This document shows, one piece after another, positions 56,028 through 64,000 of a stretch of DNA of 64,000 nucleotides. This DNA comes from Pseudodesulfovibrio sp. zrk46 (GTDB taxonomy: Bacteria > Desulfobacterota > Desulfovibrionia > Desulfovibrionales > Desulfovibrionaceae). A program made the position numbers and the translations under genes. Location of the stretch: assembly GCF_012516435.1 (NCBI RefSeq), contig NZ_CP051216.1:1304001-1368000 (forward strand). Direction: 5' to 3'. Each line of letters starts with the position of its first letter. Within the stretch, counting starts at the first letter, position 1. The notes below the pieces were generated by a model. That model was not told the DNA's origin. It ran no database searches and saw nothing but the letters and a program-made list of their open reading frames with translations.

Positions 56028-56064
56028 AAGGGTTGGTTTTCGATGGAACCAGCCCTTTGTTATT
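56028..56064 (+). terminator. Terminator of the 36-residue small ORF
   Basis: AAGGGTTGGTT / AACCAGCCCTT stem followed by TGTTATTG. An upstream hairpin (GGAAC...GTTCC, 55985-56015) lies between it and the stop codon. Confidence 0.65.
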
Positions 56065-56097
56065 GATGGGAATGTTTTGAATTAAGGGAATGCCTCC

Positions 56098-57684
56098 CTA
56101 ATTCTGTTTGAGAGCCTTGGCCGCAGGCTTCGAGGTGGAGGTTTTGGCCATGCCGGGCAGCAGCCAGGCGTATGGGATCAGGAATATGACCAGGCAGCCG
56201 AAAATGAAGGAGATGTCGTTGTAAGCGAGCATGGTCGCCTGTTGAACGACTTTTCTTTCGAGGAGGGCGATACTGAGTCGTGAGGCATCCAGTGCGGTGG
56301 CTCCGGCAGCTTCAAGGGCGCTGGTCATGCCGTGAAGCGTTTCCTGCGTCACCTGACTCAACTCGCTGATGTGATCAGCAAGCTGCATGCGATGAACGGT
56401 CACACCGCGATCGAGCAGGACTGCGACCAGACTGTAGCCGATATTGCCGCCAATGCGCCGGGACAGGGTGTAGAAGCTCGATGCATCCGTCATCATGCTT
56501 CTGTCTATGGTGCTGAGCGATACGGTGCTGAGCGGCACGAACAGGAACGGCATCCCGAGCCCCATGATCAGGAGCGATGGGATCAAATCATAGAATCCCG
56601 CGTGAACACTGAGCTGTGTCAGATCGTAATACGACCAGATGATGATGCAGATACCGGCAAGGACCAGTGCCCGTGCGCCGGCCCATCGGTATGCCCAGCC
56701 TGCCACGGGCATGAAGAGGAGCAGGGCCACTGCCCGTGGAACCAGTGCTAGCCCTGAATCCAGAGCGTCGTATCCCAGAATATTCTGTGTGAATTGCGGC
56801 AGAATGAATGTGGTGCCGAACAGCGAGACGCCGAAGATCAGCCCCATGATGGAACCGAGGAGCAGATTCTTGTCCTTGAGCACGCGCAGGTTGATCACCG
56901 GCTCCTTGCAGCGCAGCTCCCACACGATCAGGCCCACGAGGGAAACAAGGGTGATTATGGTCCAGTAGATGATGAGGGACGATTCGAACCATTGCTCTTC
57001 CTGTCCTCGCTCCAGCACGACCTGCATACCGATCAGGCAAAGGGACAGCAGGATGATGCCCACGTAATCCACTGATTTGATTCCCCGTTTCAGATACGGG
57101 GGATCGTAGACGTGGCGCATGGTCAGAAATATGCCCGCCACACAGAACGGGATGTTGATGTAGAAAATCCACGGCCATCCCCAGCCGTCCGTGAGCCAGC
57201 CACCGCAAATGGGGCCGAATGCCGGCGCCAGTATCACGCCCATCCCGTACAGGGCCATGGCCATCCCTTGCTGTTTGGGAGGGAACGTCTCCCGGAGAAT
57301 CGCCTGGGAAATGGGGATGAGCGCGCCGCCACCGATGCCCTGAATGACACGGAAGACGATCATCTGGGGAAAGCTGGTGGCCATGCCGCACAGGATGGAG
57401 CCGAAGGTGAAGAGGGCAAAGGAGGCGAGATAGAAGTTCTTGCGCCCGAGTAGCGTGCTCCACCAGCCGGACATGGTGACCATGATGATTTCCGCGATGG
57501 TGTAGCTCGTGGCCACCCATGTGATGGACGAGAGGTCAGAGCCGAAGCTGCCCATCATGTGCCTCATGGAGACATTCACGACGCTGGTGTCCATGACGGC
57601 CATGAACGCTCCGAAGACCACGGTGAACGCAATGGTCCATCGTTGGGCCGGGGTGAGATCCTCTGGATCCTTGAAGTGGGACAT
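56098..57684 (-). CDS. emrB: EmrB/QacA-type MFS multidrug exporter (DHA2)
   Basis: The 528-residue protein has about 14 membrane segments and the DHA2 signatures AVMDTSVVNVSMRHMMGSFG, TSYTIAEIIMVTMSGWWSTL and RVIQGIGGGALIPISQAILR, with motif C GMGVILAPAFGPICGGWL. It would export hydrophobic drugs by proton antiport together with the EmrA-like adaptor gene, which ends two bases upstream. Last gene of a tetR-emrA-emrB operon. Confidence 0.93.
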   Translation of the reverse strand: MSHFKDPEDLTPAQRWTIAFTVVFGAFMAVMDTSVVNVSMRHMMGSFGSDLSSITWVATSYTIAEIIMVTMSGWWSTLLGRKNFYLASFALFTFGSILCGMATSFPQMIVFRVIQGIGGGALIPISQAILRETFPPKQQGMAMALYGMGVILAPAFGPICGGWLTDGWGWPWIFYINIPFCVAGIFLTMRHVYDPPYLKRGIKSVDYVGIILLSLCLIGMQVVLERGQEEQWFESSLIIYWTIITLVSLVGLIVWELRCKEPVINLRVLKDKNLLLGSIMGLIFGVSLFGTTFILPQFTQNILGYDALDSGLALVPRAVALLLFMPVAGWAYRWAGARALVLAGICIIIWSYYDLTQLSVHAGFYDLIPSLLIMGLGMPFLFVPLSTVSLSTIDRSMMTDASSFYTLSRRIGGNIGYSLVAVLLDRGVTVHRMQLADHISELSQVTQETLHGMTSALEAAGATALDASRLSIALLERKVVQQATMLAYNDISFIFGCLVIFLIPYAWLLPGMAKTSTSKPAAKALKQN

Positions 57685-57686
57685 GG

Positions 57687-58907
57687 CTATTGGTCGGTCG
57701 TTTCCCGGGCGGACGCGAGCTCGGCGCTGGAGTGGGGCATTTCCGGTTGGGCGAGTTTCACGCTCGGAATGACGGACATGCCGGGAGCCAGCAGGAGGTC
57801 GCGGTTTGCATCATTGGCATCGAGCACGATCTTTACCGGCACACGTTGGACGACCTTGATGAAGTTGCCCGAGGCGTTTTCGGGAGGCAGCAGGGTGAAC
57901 CGTGAGCCTGTACCGCGCTGGATGGAGTCCACGTGGCCTTTGAGGACGACGTCAGGGTAGGCGTCGACCTCGATGTCCACGGGCTGTCCCGGCCGCATGT
58001 CAGCGATCTGCGTTTCCTTGAAGTTGGCGATGACCCACGCGTCGTTGCTGACGATGTTGAAGAGCTTCTGGCCTGCCTGAATGAAGGCTCCGGTTTCCAG
58101 TGATTTCTTGGTCACATAGCCGTCGCATGGAGCAGTGATGCGGGTGTAGGAGAGGTTGAGTTGTGCCCGCTCCACCTCGGCCTGCGCTTCCTGCAGTTCC
58201 GCGGTGCGGATACCGACAAGGGCGAAGGCCTGTTTGAGCTCGTTCTCGGCGGTCTGAACCGAGGCTTTGGCCTGATTGATCCGTGCGGACTGGGTGTCTA
58301 TCTGTTTCCTGACGGACTTCAGCTTGGCCTGACTCATGGAGGCTTGAGCGCGGGCGTGGTCGTATTCCTGCTTGCTCACGGCGCCTGCATCGGCGATCTG
58401 CCTGATACGCTCGAGGTCATGCGTGTCTCTGTCCGTGCTGGCTTTGACTTCGGCGACATCGGCGCGGGCCTGATCCAGTTCTGCGAAATGCGAGCTCAGG
58501 GATGCGCCTTGTGCGGCGAGCTTGCTCCGGGCGATATCCACGAGGGCGAGAGCCTCTTCTCGTGCCGCATTGGCCGAAGCCACGCGGGCTTGGGCGATAT
58601 CGAGCGCCACCTGATAGTCCCGTGTGTCGATTTCCGCCAGCAGCTCACCCGAAGCCACCTTCTGGTTGTCGGTTACCAGCACCCGGGAGACATGGCCTGC
58701 CACCCTCGGGCTGATGGAGACCACATGCGCCTCCACAAAGGCGTCCTCGGTGCTCTCGTGAGAGACGAGAAACAGATAGTAGCGACTGCCAAGAGCGATG
58801 GCCGCTGTCATGACGAGAAATCCGGCGAGGAACAGCAGCTTCCGCCGATTCTTGGCTTTAGGGGAGTCCGGCTTGGATGCCCCGTTGGTGTGCGTCGTAT
58901 CGTTCAT
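57687..58907 (-). CDS. emrA: EmrA/HlyD-type periplasmic adaptor
   Basis: The 406-residue membrane-fusion protein has one N-terminal helix (LLFLAGFLVMTAAIALGSRYY), a biotinyl-lipoyl half motif (VVSISPRVAGHVSRVLVTDN), a long alpha-hairpin coiled coil (about 100-235), and a C-terminal barrel with APCDGYVTKKSLETGAFIQA and FKETQIADMRPGQPVDIEVD. It connects the inner-membrane pump to an outer-membrane channel. ATG 58907 has AAGG upstream. No TolC gene is adjacent. Confidence 0.92.
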   Translation of the reverse strand: MNDTTHTNGASKPDSPKAKNRRKLLFLAGFLVMTAAIALGSRYYLFLVSHESTEDAFVEAHVVSISPRVAGHVSRVLVTDNQKVASGELLAEIDTRDYQVALDIAQARVASANAAREEALALVDIARSKLAAQGASLSSHFAELDQARADVAEVKASTDRDTHDLERIRQIADAGAVSKQEYDHARAQASMSQAKLKSVRKQIDTQSARINQAKASVQTAENELKQAFALVGIRTAELQEAQAEVERAQLNLSYTRITAPCDGYVTKKSLETGAFIQAGQKLFNIVSNDAWVIANFKETQIADMRPGQPVDIEVDAYPDVVLKGHVDSIQRGTGSRFTLLPPENASGNFIKVVQRVPVKIVLDANDANRDLLLAPGMSVIPSVKLAQPEMPHSSAELASARETTDQ

Positions 58908-58951
58908 ATGTGTAACCTTCAATAATACCGGCAATGGCTTCGTTCGGGCTG

Positions 58952-59518
58952 CTAGCTGGTGGCGAGTCCTTTCAGAACGAACTCGCTGGCATGTTTGGAA
59001 AGGGACTCCCTGTCTTCGCCTTCAGGGCAGAAGAGGCAGGAAGTACGGATCATACCCGTGATAAATCGACCCGTAAGGCGCGTGTTGTTTTCCTGGAACA
59101 ATCCTTCTTTGACGCCTTGGCGGATGACATCTTCGATGACCTGCCACAGCTCCATGCGCTTGAGGCTCCATTCTTCGGATGTGGGGTACGCCATGACGCT
59201 TCCCTGCAACCCCAGATCGATAGCTCGTTTCGACAGGTAGGCGACCATGATGTCGATCACTCCCGCCATCAGCTTGTCAGCCGGGAGGTCTGCTTCGGCG
59301 ATGAAGCTCTGGAGCTGATTGACCAGCATTTCAAAATTGCGGAAGAGGACTTGGAAATAGAGGTCGTCTTTACTCTTGAAGTACAGATAAAGGGTTCCTT
59401 TCCCCACGGCTGCTTTTCTGGCGATATCGCTCAAAAGCACCTTGTGAAACGGATGCACGGCGAACAGATCCGCTGCTGCATCAAGAATTCTGGTCAGTTT
59501 TTCCTCATTATCCTGCAT
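58952..59518 (-). CDS. TetR-family repressor of the efflux operon
   Basis: The 188-residue protein has the TetR HTH: LTRILDAAADLFAVHPFHKV, LLSDIARKAAVGKGTLYLYFKSKDDLYFQV. The C-terminal half is a helical ligand pocket. It is the first gene of the operon with emrA and emrB. A perfect 20-bp palindrome 54 bases upstream is the likely operator, so drug binding should induce its own operon. ATG 59518 follows GAGGTG. Confidence 0.92.
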   Translation of the reverse strand: MQDNEEKLTRILDAAADLFAVHPFHKVLLSDIARKAAVGKGTLYLYFKSKDDLYFQVLFRNFEMLVNQLQSFIAEADLPADKLMAGVIDIMVAYLSKRAIDLGLQGSVMAYPTSEEWSLKRMELWQVIEDVIRQGVKEGLFQENNTRLTGRFITGMIRTSCLFCPEGEDRESLSKHASEFVLKGLATS

Positions 59519-59571
59519 GGTTCGCACCTCTGAAGTCCTCAGGGTTTCATTTCTGCGCCTGTTTCAAAGCG

Positions 59572-59591
59572 AGAACTGACTGGTCAGTTCT
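59572..59591. promoter_or_regulatory. Candidate TetR operator
   Basis: The perfect 20-bp palindrome AGAACTGACTGGTCAGTTCT (9-2-9) lies upstream of the tetR-emrAB operon. Length and symmetry are typical of TetR-family operators. Confidence 0.8.
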
Positions 59592-59673
59592 GAAGACTAT
59601 CAGCACAAATCTGGGCGTAACGTCTACAATTGACCCTGAGTTCTGAGTCTTTTTTTGATGTTTAGTGATGTCG

Positions 59674-59724
59674 CACGACGATAAAAGGACCTACGATTTT
59701 TCGTAGGACCTTTTTCGTTTTCTT
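59674..59724 (+). repeat. Direct repeat R1', second copy of the tRNA-operon terminator
   Basis: CACGACGATAAAAGGACCTA then CGATTTTTCG, TAGGACC and TTTTTCGTTTTCT repeats R1 at 50245 with a few changes. There is no tRNA upstream. Confidence 0.88.
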
Positions 59725-59929
59725 GACTTTGTTTCAAGCAAGTTTCTAAAGACTAGTTTGATTCGATAGCCTTGTACCCGTTATTATAGGATATTTAAGG
59801 AGTAACTGTATTGTGATGACGTTTTCGTTGTGCTATAGAATGATCGATTTTTGGTCGAGCAGTCTAACAGGTTTGTGCTGATACTATAGTGGTGCTTTAT
59901 TCGTTAATGCTAGATTGATGGGAGATGTT

Positions 59930-61312
59930 ATGGCTTTGAAGAGAATGGAATGGGATCTCCTGTTGGAGCCATATCGCTTCAACAAGGAAGGAGATGTATT
60001 TAAACCGACCGTTGAGCCCGGGCGTAGTCCTTTTTCAAAGGATCAAGATAAAATCGTTTTTTCAAGCTCGTTTAGACGGATGTCAAAAAAGACTCAGGTC
60101 CATCCGATGGTTAACAACGACCATATACATACTAGGCTCACTCATAGTGTGGAGGTTGGTAGTGTCGGACGTTCACTAGGAAACATCGTAGGGGCAAAGA
60201 TAGTTGAAGCTGATGCACAAGCAAGTTTTCCAAGTCATTATGTGGGAGAGATCGTTCAAGCTGCATGTTTAGCTCATGATATTGGAAATCCGCCTTTCGG
60301 ACACGCAGGTGAATCTGCCATTCAGGATTGGGTTAGTGGAAAGCACAGCCAACTTCTTTCTAAGGTAGCAAATGACGGAAAACTAACTACCCATCAATTA
60401 ATGGACCTAAAAGCCTTTGATGGGAACGCGATGGGCTTTCGGATTTTGACTCAACTTGAGTACGATTCTTTTAAGGGAGGGATGCGGCTTTCCTTTCCAA
60501 CGCTGGCTGCTATGTTAAAATATCCTTGGAAATCTACTCACACGGAAGAAATAAAGAAAAATAAGTTTAGTTGTCTGTATCCTGAAGTCGACATAATGAA
60601 TCAAATATGTCTTAAATTAGGTATGCTTAAACGTGGGGACGATAGGTGGGCGAGACATCCTTTAGCTTATCTTGTCGAAGCTGCTGACGATATTTGTTAT
60701 AATTTTCTTGATCTTGAAGATGCACGTGAAATGAGGATTGTGACTTTAAAGGAAATCCGAAATGTGTGCGATCCCTTGCATACTGACGACTCTAAATATC
60801 TAACCTATCTTGATAAAGAAAATATTTCAGATAGGCGTAAAATAGCCTACATGCGCGGGAAAACGATTCAAGTTTTGATTAACTGTGTTGTGGAAACTTT
60901 TATGGAGAACTATGAGGCCATTATGAGTGGCTGCTTTGAGGGTAGTTTGGTGGACGCGAGTTGTAAGAAGTGCAAGGAAGCGGTTGATAATGCAGACACT
61001 CTTTGTAAGAATAAAGTATTCAAACATCATCGAAAGATTGAGCTTGAAATAGGTGCATACAATGCTATCGGACAAATGATGGATGCATTTTTCCTCGCTG
61101 CCAAAGAGTTGCATGAGTGCTCTGGGGAATTTCGTTCATTTAAATCAGAACGAGTTTTGGACCTTCTCGGAGTCAAGCAACCCAAGAAAGGACAGAACCT
61201 ATATGAAATATTACTACCATTCATCGATTATTTGTCAGGAATGACAGACAATTTTGCGACACATATTTCTCAGCAAATTCAAGGACAAGCTGTTCCAGAC
61301 GTTACACGTTGA
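59930..61312 (+). CDS. dGTP triphosphohydrolase-like HD protein
   Basis: The 460-residue protein has the dGTPase signature: FSSSFRRMSKKTQVHPM, HTRLTHSVEVGSVGRSLG (metal His72), CLAHDIGNPPFGHAGE (His116-Asp117) and the later VEAADDICYNFLDLEDA with Asp. HD dGTPases cut dNTPs to nucleoside and triphosphate; in E. coli and other bacteria some restrict phage by draining dNTP pools. The gene is visibly AT-rich compared with the core genes and is enclosed by R1' and R2', which suggests transfer. ATG 59930 has GGGAGA upstream; ATG 59918 is an alternative. Confidence 0.88.
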   Translation: MALKRMEWDLLLEPYRFNKEGDVFKPTVEPGRSPFSKDQDKIVFSSSFRRMSKKTQVHPMVNNDHIHTRLTHSVEVGSVGRSLGNIVGAKIVEADAQASFPSHYVGEIVQAACLAHDIGNPPFGHAGESAIQDWVSGKHSQLLSKVANDGKLTTHQLMDLKAFDGNAMGFRILTQLEYDSFKGGMRLSFPTLAAMLKYPWKSTHTEEIKKNKFSCLYPEVDIMNQICLKLGMLKRGDDRWARHPLAYLVEAADDICYNFLDLEDAREMRIVTLKEIRNVCDPLHTDDSKYLTYLDKENISDRRKIAYMRGKTIQVLINCVVETFMENYEAIMSGCFEGSLVDASCKKCKEAVDNADTLCKNKVFKHHRKIELEIGAYNAIGQMMDAFFLAAKELHECSGEFRSFKSERVLDLLGVKQPKKGQNLYEILLPFIDYLSGMTDNFATHISQQIQGQAVPDVTR

Positions 61313-61342
61313 GGCTCGATTATTAACCTAAAGAATTACGGG

Positions 61343-61411
61343 TACACCATACCTATTTCTCACTCCCCATAAGATCTCTCAGGCCCGCCTTAAGCGGGCC
61401 TTTTTATTTGA
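61343..61411 (+). repeat. Direct repeat R2', second copy (REP-like motif plus terminator)
   Basis: TACACCATACCTATTTCTCA then CTCCCCATAAGATCTCTCAG leads into GGCCCGC-ctta-GCGGGCC and a T run. It matches R2 at 51132 at about 58 of 68 positions. It terminates the dGTPase unit. Confidence 0.85.
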
Positions 61412-61541
61412 TAGCAAAACGGCTGAAAAAAGTGACCGCCAGTCACTTTTCTGTTTATTGTCGCGCTGTCTTTGGGTATAGGGGCGGTTCATCAAGTGAT
61501 AGATGTCTGTTGGATTCACCTAAGGAGAGAGAGGTAATTAG

Positions 61542-62612
61542 ATGAAATCTGTGTTGAAAATCGTCTTTGTAATGGCGCTGGTGGTCCTGATGGCCGCTCC
61601 TGCCATGGCCGCAAAAAAGGTGCGTTGGAAATGCGCCACCACCTGGTCTTCCACGTTGACCCCGTTGATTTCCCCGCCCATGAAGCTTGCCAAGCTGGTG
61701 GAGGAGATGTCCGGCGGCAACTTCACCATCCGCGTGGACGGTGCTGAAAAACACAAGGCCGCCCTCGGCATTCTCGATATGGTCAAGGGCGGACAGTACG
61801 ATATAGGTCACTCTGCTTCCTACTACTGGAAGGGCAAGGATATATCCTCGGTCTTCTTCACCTCGGTACCGTTCGGCATGAACGTGCAGGAACAGCACGC
61901 ATGGGAAGACTACGGCGGGGGTAAGGAGCTCGAAAAAGAACTCTACGACAAATACAAAATCCTCAGCTTCCGCGGCGGCAACACCGGCGTGCAGATGGGC
62001 GGCTGGTTCAAGAAGGAAATTAAGTCCGTTGACGACCTCAAGGGCCTCAAAATGCGCATCCCCGGCCTGGCTGGCGAAGTCTTTGCCAAGCTCGGCGTCA
62101 ACGTCACCAACATCCCCCCGGGCGAGCTGTATACTTCTCTTGATCGCGGCACCATCGACGCGCTGGAGTGGGTTGGTCCCGCCATGGATATCAAGATGGG
62201 CTTCCACAAGATCGCCCCTTACTACTATGTGGGCTGGCACGAGCCTGCTTCCGAGATGCAGTACCTCGTGAACAAGCGCAAGTATGAGCAGTTGCCCGAC
62301 GAGTACAAGGCCATTCTGACCACCGCCATTCGCCTCACTGCCTACGACATGACCGTCGAGAACTTTGCCGGTTCCGTGGAAGCGTGGGAAAAGATGAAGT
62401 CCGAATACCCGAATATTCAGGTGAAGGAATTCCCGCTGCCTGTGCTCAAAGCCATGAAAAAGGCCGCGGACGAGCTCTATGACGAGTACGCCGCCAAGGA
62501 CCCCTTGTTTAAGAAGATTCTGGAATCCCAGCGTGCCTACATGAAAAAGGCCCGTAAGTGGATGAGCATCTCCGAGTTCAACTACATCAAGACGTCCAAC
62601 GCCGTTGAGTAG
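61542..62612 (+). CDS. TRAP transporter solute-binding protein (DctP family)
   Basis: The 356-residue periplasmic protein has a cleavable signal peptide (1-23, ending MAAPAMA) and the DctP fold with YDIGHSASYYWKGKDISSVF, the GLKMRIPGLAGEVFAKLGVN motif with the ligand-binding Arg, and LDRGTIDALEWVGPAMDI. The EWVGP/DALEW words recall the 2-oxoacid or monocarboxylate subgroup (TakP-like). The dctQ and dctM membrane genes are not downstream in the window, so it is an orphan binding protein. A terminator follows. Confidence 0.9.
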   Translation: MKSVLKIVFVMALVVLMAAPAMAAKKVRWKCATTWSSTLTPLISPPMKLAKLVEEMSGGNFTIRVDGAEKHKAALGILDMVKGGQYDIGHSASYYWKGKDISSVFFTSVPFGMNVQEQHAWEDYGGGKELEKELYDKYKILSFRGGNTGVQMGGWFKKEIKSVDDLKGLKMRIPGLAGEVFAKLGVNVTNIPPGELYTSLDRGTIDALEWVGPAMDIKMGFHKIAPYYYVGWHEPASEMQYLVNKRKYEQLPDEYKAILTTAIRLTAYDMTVENFAGSVEAWEKMKSEYPNIQVKEFPLPVLKAMKKAADELYDEYAAKDPLFKKILESQRAYMKKARKWMSISEFNYIKTSNAVE

Positions 62613-62642
62613 CCTGAGTCATCGGTAATACCGTGAGTTATC

Positions 62643-62677
62643 CGCCCCTGTCCTAAGCACGGCAGGGGCGATTTTCA
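62643..62677 (+). terminator. Terminator of the TRAP binding-protein gene
   Basis: CGCCCCTG / CAGGGGCG stem with a loop of about 11 bases, then ATTTTC. It may also serve the convergent kinase gene. Confidence 0.75.
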
Positions 62678-62701
62678 TTGCGGGCTGCACCGCTGTCTTT
62701 C

Positions 62702-64000
62702 TTATTGAGGCGTGCCCTGGGGTGGAACTGCCACGCTCGAAAAAGACCAGTTGGTCTTGAGGGTGAAGCTGAAAATGCTGCCGCCGTCGGGGTTTGGCTC
62801 ATGCCAGATCCTGCCGCCGTGGTACTCCACGATCTCTTTGCAGATGGGCAGGCCGAGGCCTGTGCCTCTTGGCTTGTCGGTCAGGGTGTCGCCGAGTTGG
62901 CGGAACTTGTCGAAGATTTCTATGGCTTCCTGCCCGGAAACGCCGATGCCGGTATCGCTCACTCGTATGAGGATTTCATCATTCTGCAGTGAGGCTTGGC
63001 ATGACACGATTCCGGTGTCGGTGAACTTCGTCGCATTGGCGAGCAGGTTGATGCACACCTGAACGATACGGTCATGGTCTCCCTGTATTGGGGGGAGATC
63101 GGGAGCGATGTCCTTTTCCAGACGCAGACCCTTGGCATCGAACAGCACGCGGGTGGCGGCGATGCTCTGCTCAAGGATGTCCTCGATGGAAATGGTAGTG
63201 GTTTTCCAGTCGGAGTAGCCTGACTCCAGTTTTGCCAGATCAAGCACGTTGTTGATGAGTTCCGTCAGGCGATCGCCTTCCGTGATGATCACATGCGTAT
63301 TGCTTTCAGCGCGCACGAGCTTTTTGGTCGTCTTGTCGTCAAACGCATTGTCAGCGAGCAGGTGGGAGAGGTTCTTGCGGATCAGCTTGGCAAAGCCGAT
63401 GATGGATGTCAGGGGCGTCCTCAGCTCATGCGAGACCGTGGAGAGGAAGTTGGACTTCATCTGGCTGAGCTGTTCGGCCCTGTTCTTGGCCTGCTCAAGG
63501 GTCTCGAGTGCGAGCTTGCGCTCCGTCACGTCCGAAGACATACCTTCTATGTACCGGTTACCTTCCTTGTCGTTCACCCAGTAACATGACGTCTGAAGCG
63601 TCCTGATTTCGCCGTCACGGCGTTTGATGGCAAATTCGAAGTCCCGGACGCGGCCGTTCTTTTCGAGCTGCCTGAGCAGTTCCTTGCGGCGCTCTGGTTC
63701 AGCATACAGATCTGCCGCGACCTCACCCACTTCCCGCAGCATCTCCACGGTGGAGCTGAAGCCAAACTGCTTGGCAAAGGCCGGATTGACATTGATCAGC
63801 TTGCCTTCGGCGCTGGTTCTGAAAATGCCCTCGGTGGAATTCTCGAAGAAGCCCCGGTAGTTCTCTTCTGCCTGACGCATCTCGGAGATCAGGCCTTCAA
63901 TGTCATCCGACATCTCATTGAAGGTCCGGGCAAGTTGCCCGATCTCGTCAGCGGAGCCGACTTCCAGCCTGTGCTCCATGTCGCCGTTCTGGAATCGGCG
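62702..64000 (-). CDS. HAMP-PAS sensor histidine kinase, N-terminus beyond the window
   Basis: The frame is open to the right edge, where the sequence reads RRFQNGDMEHRLEV, the second half of a HAMP domain. The visible 432 residues contain the HAMP end (DEIGQLARTFNEMSDDIEGL), a PAS domain (NYRGFFENSTEGIFRTSAEG, then VTERKLALETLEQAK), HisKA (LSTVSHELRTPLTSIIGFAK) and HATPase (INLLANATKFT, DTGIGVSGQ, GTGLGLPICKEIV). The missing part should hold the sensor and membrane helices. There is no receiver domain. Confidence 0.92.
   Translation of the reverse strand, partial: RRFQNGDMEHRLEVGSADEIGQLARTFNEMSDDIEGLISEMRQAEENYRGFFENSTEGIFRTSAEGKLINVNPAFAKQFGFSSTVEMLREVGEVAADLYAEPERRKELLRQLEKNGRVRDFEFAIKRRDGEIRTLQTSCYWVNDKEGNRYIEGMSSDVTERKLALETLEQAKNRAEQLSQMKSNFLSTVSHELRTPLTSIIGFAKLIRKNLSHLLADNAFDDKTTKKLVRAESNTHVIITEGDRLTELINNVLDLAKLESGYSDWKTTTISIEDILEQSIAATRVLFDAKGLRLEKDIAPDLPPIQGDHDRIVQVCINLLANATKFTDTGIVSCQASLQNDEILIRVSDTGIGVSGQEAIEIFDKFRQLGDTLTDKPRGTGLGLPICKEIVEYHGGRIWHEPNPDGGSIFSFTLKTNWSFSSVAVPPQGTPQ

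Larger units (their letters stand above)
59519..59929. other. Intergenic region: efflux promoter, R1' and dGTPase leader
   Basis: 411 bases. The left third carries the TetR operator and promoter, the centre the R1' terminator copy at 59674-59724, and the right third is an AT-rich leader of the dGTPase-like gene. Confidence 0.6.

Overview
The window reads as a replication-origin-proximal stretch of a Desulfovibrionaceae chromosome (Desulfovibrio/Pseudodesulfovibrio type). This is inferred from the dnaA-dnaN-gyrB-gyrA block, a DUF39 homocysteine-biosynthesis protein typical of anaerobes, a D-A-B-C 2-oxoacid:ferredoxin oxidoreductase operon, parAB with two perfect parS sites about 21 kb from dnaA, a TRAP binding protein and several large sensor kinases. 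No phage or complete insertion sequence is present, and no rRNA or CRISPR was seen.

Layout. 0.4-4.6 kb: a 51-residue membrane miniprotein divergent from a LysR regulator, a sensor kinase with a substrate-binding-protein-like sensor, and a TPR lipoprotein. 5-12.5 kb: gyrA, gyrB, dnaN and dnaA, all on the minus strand. 13-14.2 kb: the DUF39 enzyme. 14.3-17.9 kb: an operon of methyltransferase, GT4 glycosyltransferase, histidine phosphatase and MurG-like glycosyltransferase. 18-19.1 kb: LysE and PACE exporters. 19.4-21.9 kb: pabA-pabB-pabC. 22-24 kb: purD-purE. 24.4-27 kb: korDABC. 27-31.6 kb: queA, an HTH coiled-coil protein, a lipoprotein, coaBC and a Q/P-rich protein. 32-38.2 kb: nucleotide-sugar epimerase, parA, a zinc-ribbon protein, parB, heptose kinase and phosphofructokinase. 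38.3-40.8 kb: small DNA-binding proteins, a methyltransferase and MarR. 40.9-45.3 kb: a deacetylase and a larE-larC1-DUF3431-permease run. 45.5-50 kb: TetR, a VOC-HAD fusion, AraC and a phenylacetate-CoA ligase.

The accessory part is 50-61.4 kb. It begins with tRNA-Lys and tRNA-Glu. The terminator just downstream of tRNA-Glu (R1, about 50 bp) and a second terminator-containing repeat (R2, about 68 bp) occur twice as direct pairs: R1-R2 at 50245 and 51132, and R1'-R2' at 59674 and 61343. Each pair encloses different, visibly AT-rich cargo: two orphan immunity-like genes in one, a dGTPase-like gene in the other. Between the pairs lie a hybrid sensor kinase, an AEC transporter, an Lrp regulator with a divergent 36-residue small ORF, and a TetR-controlled EmrAB efflux operon with a perfect palindromic operator. 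This duplicated-flank arrangement is the best candidate in the window for an undescribed cargo-exchange or defence hotspot.

Beyond the genes, there are three families of dispersed intergenic repeats (a roughly 120-nt near-palindrome at 22551 and 48382; a hairpin family at 4617 and 19153; a GC-rich stem family at 4796, 19337 and 24184). Other points of interest are a LarC lacking its C-terminal nickel-inserting half, a VOC-phosphatase fusion, and clear palindromes upstream of marR and tetR. Functions are assigned from motifs read by eye; no database search was possible.
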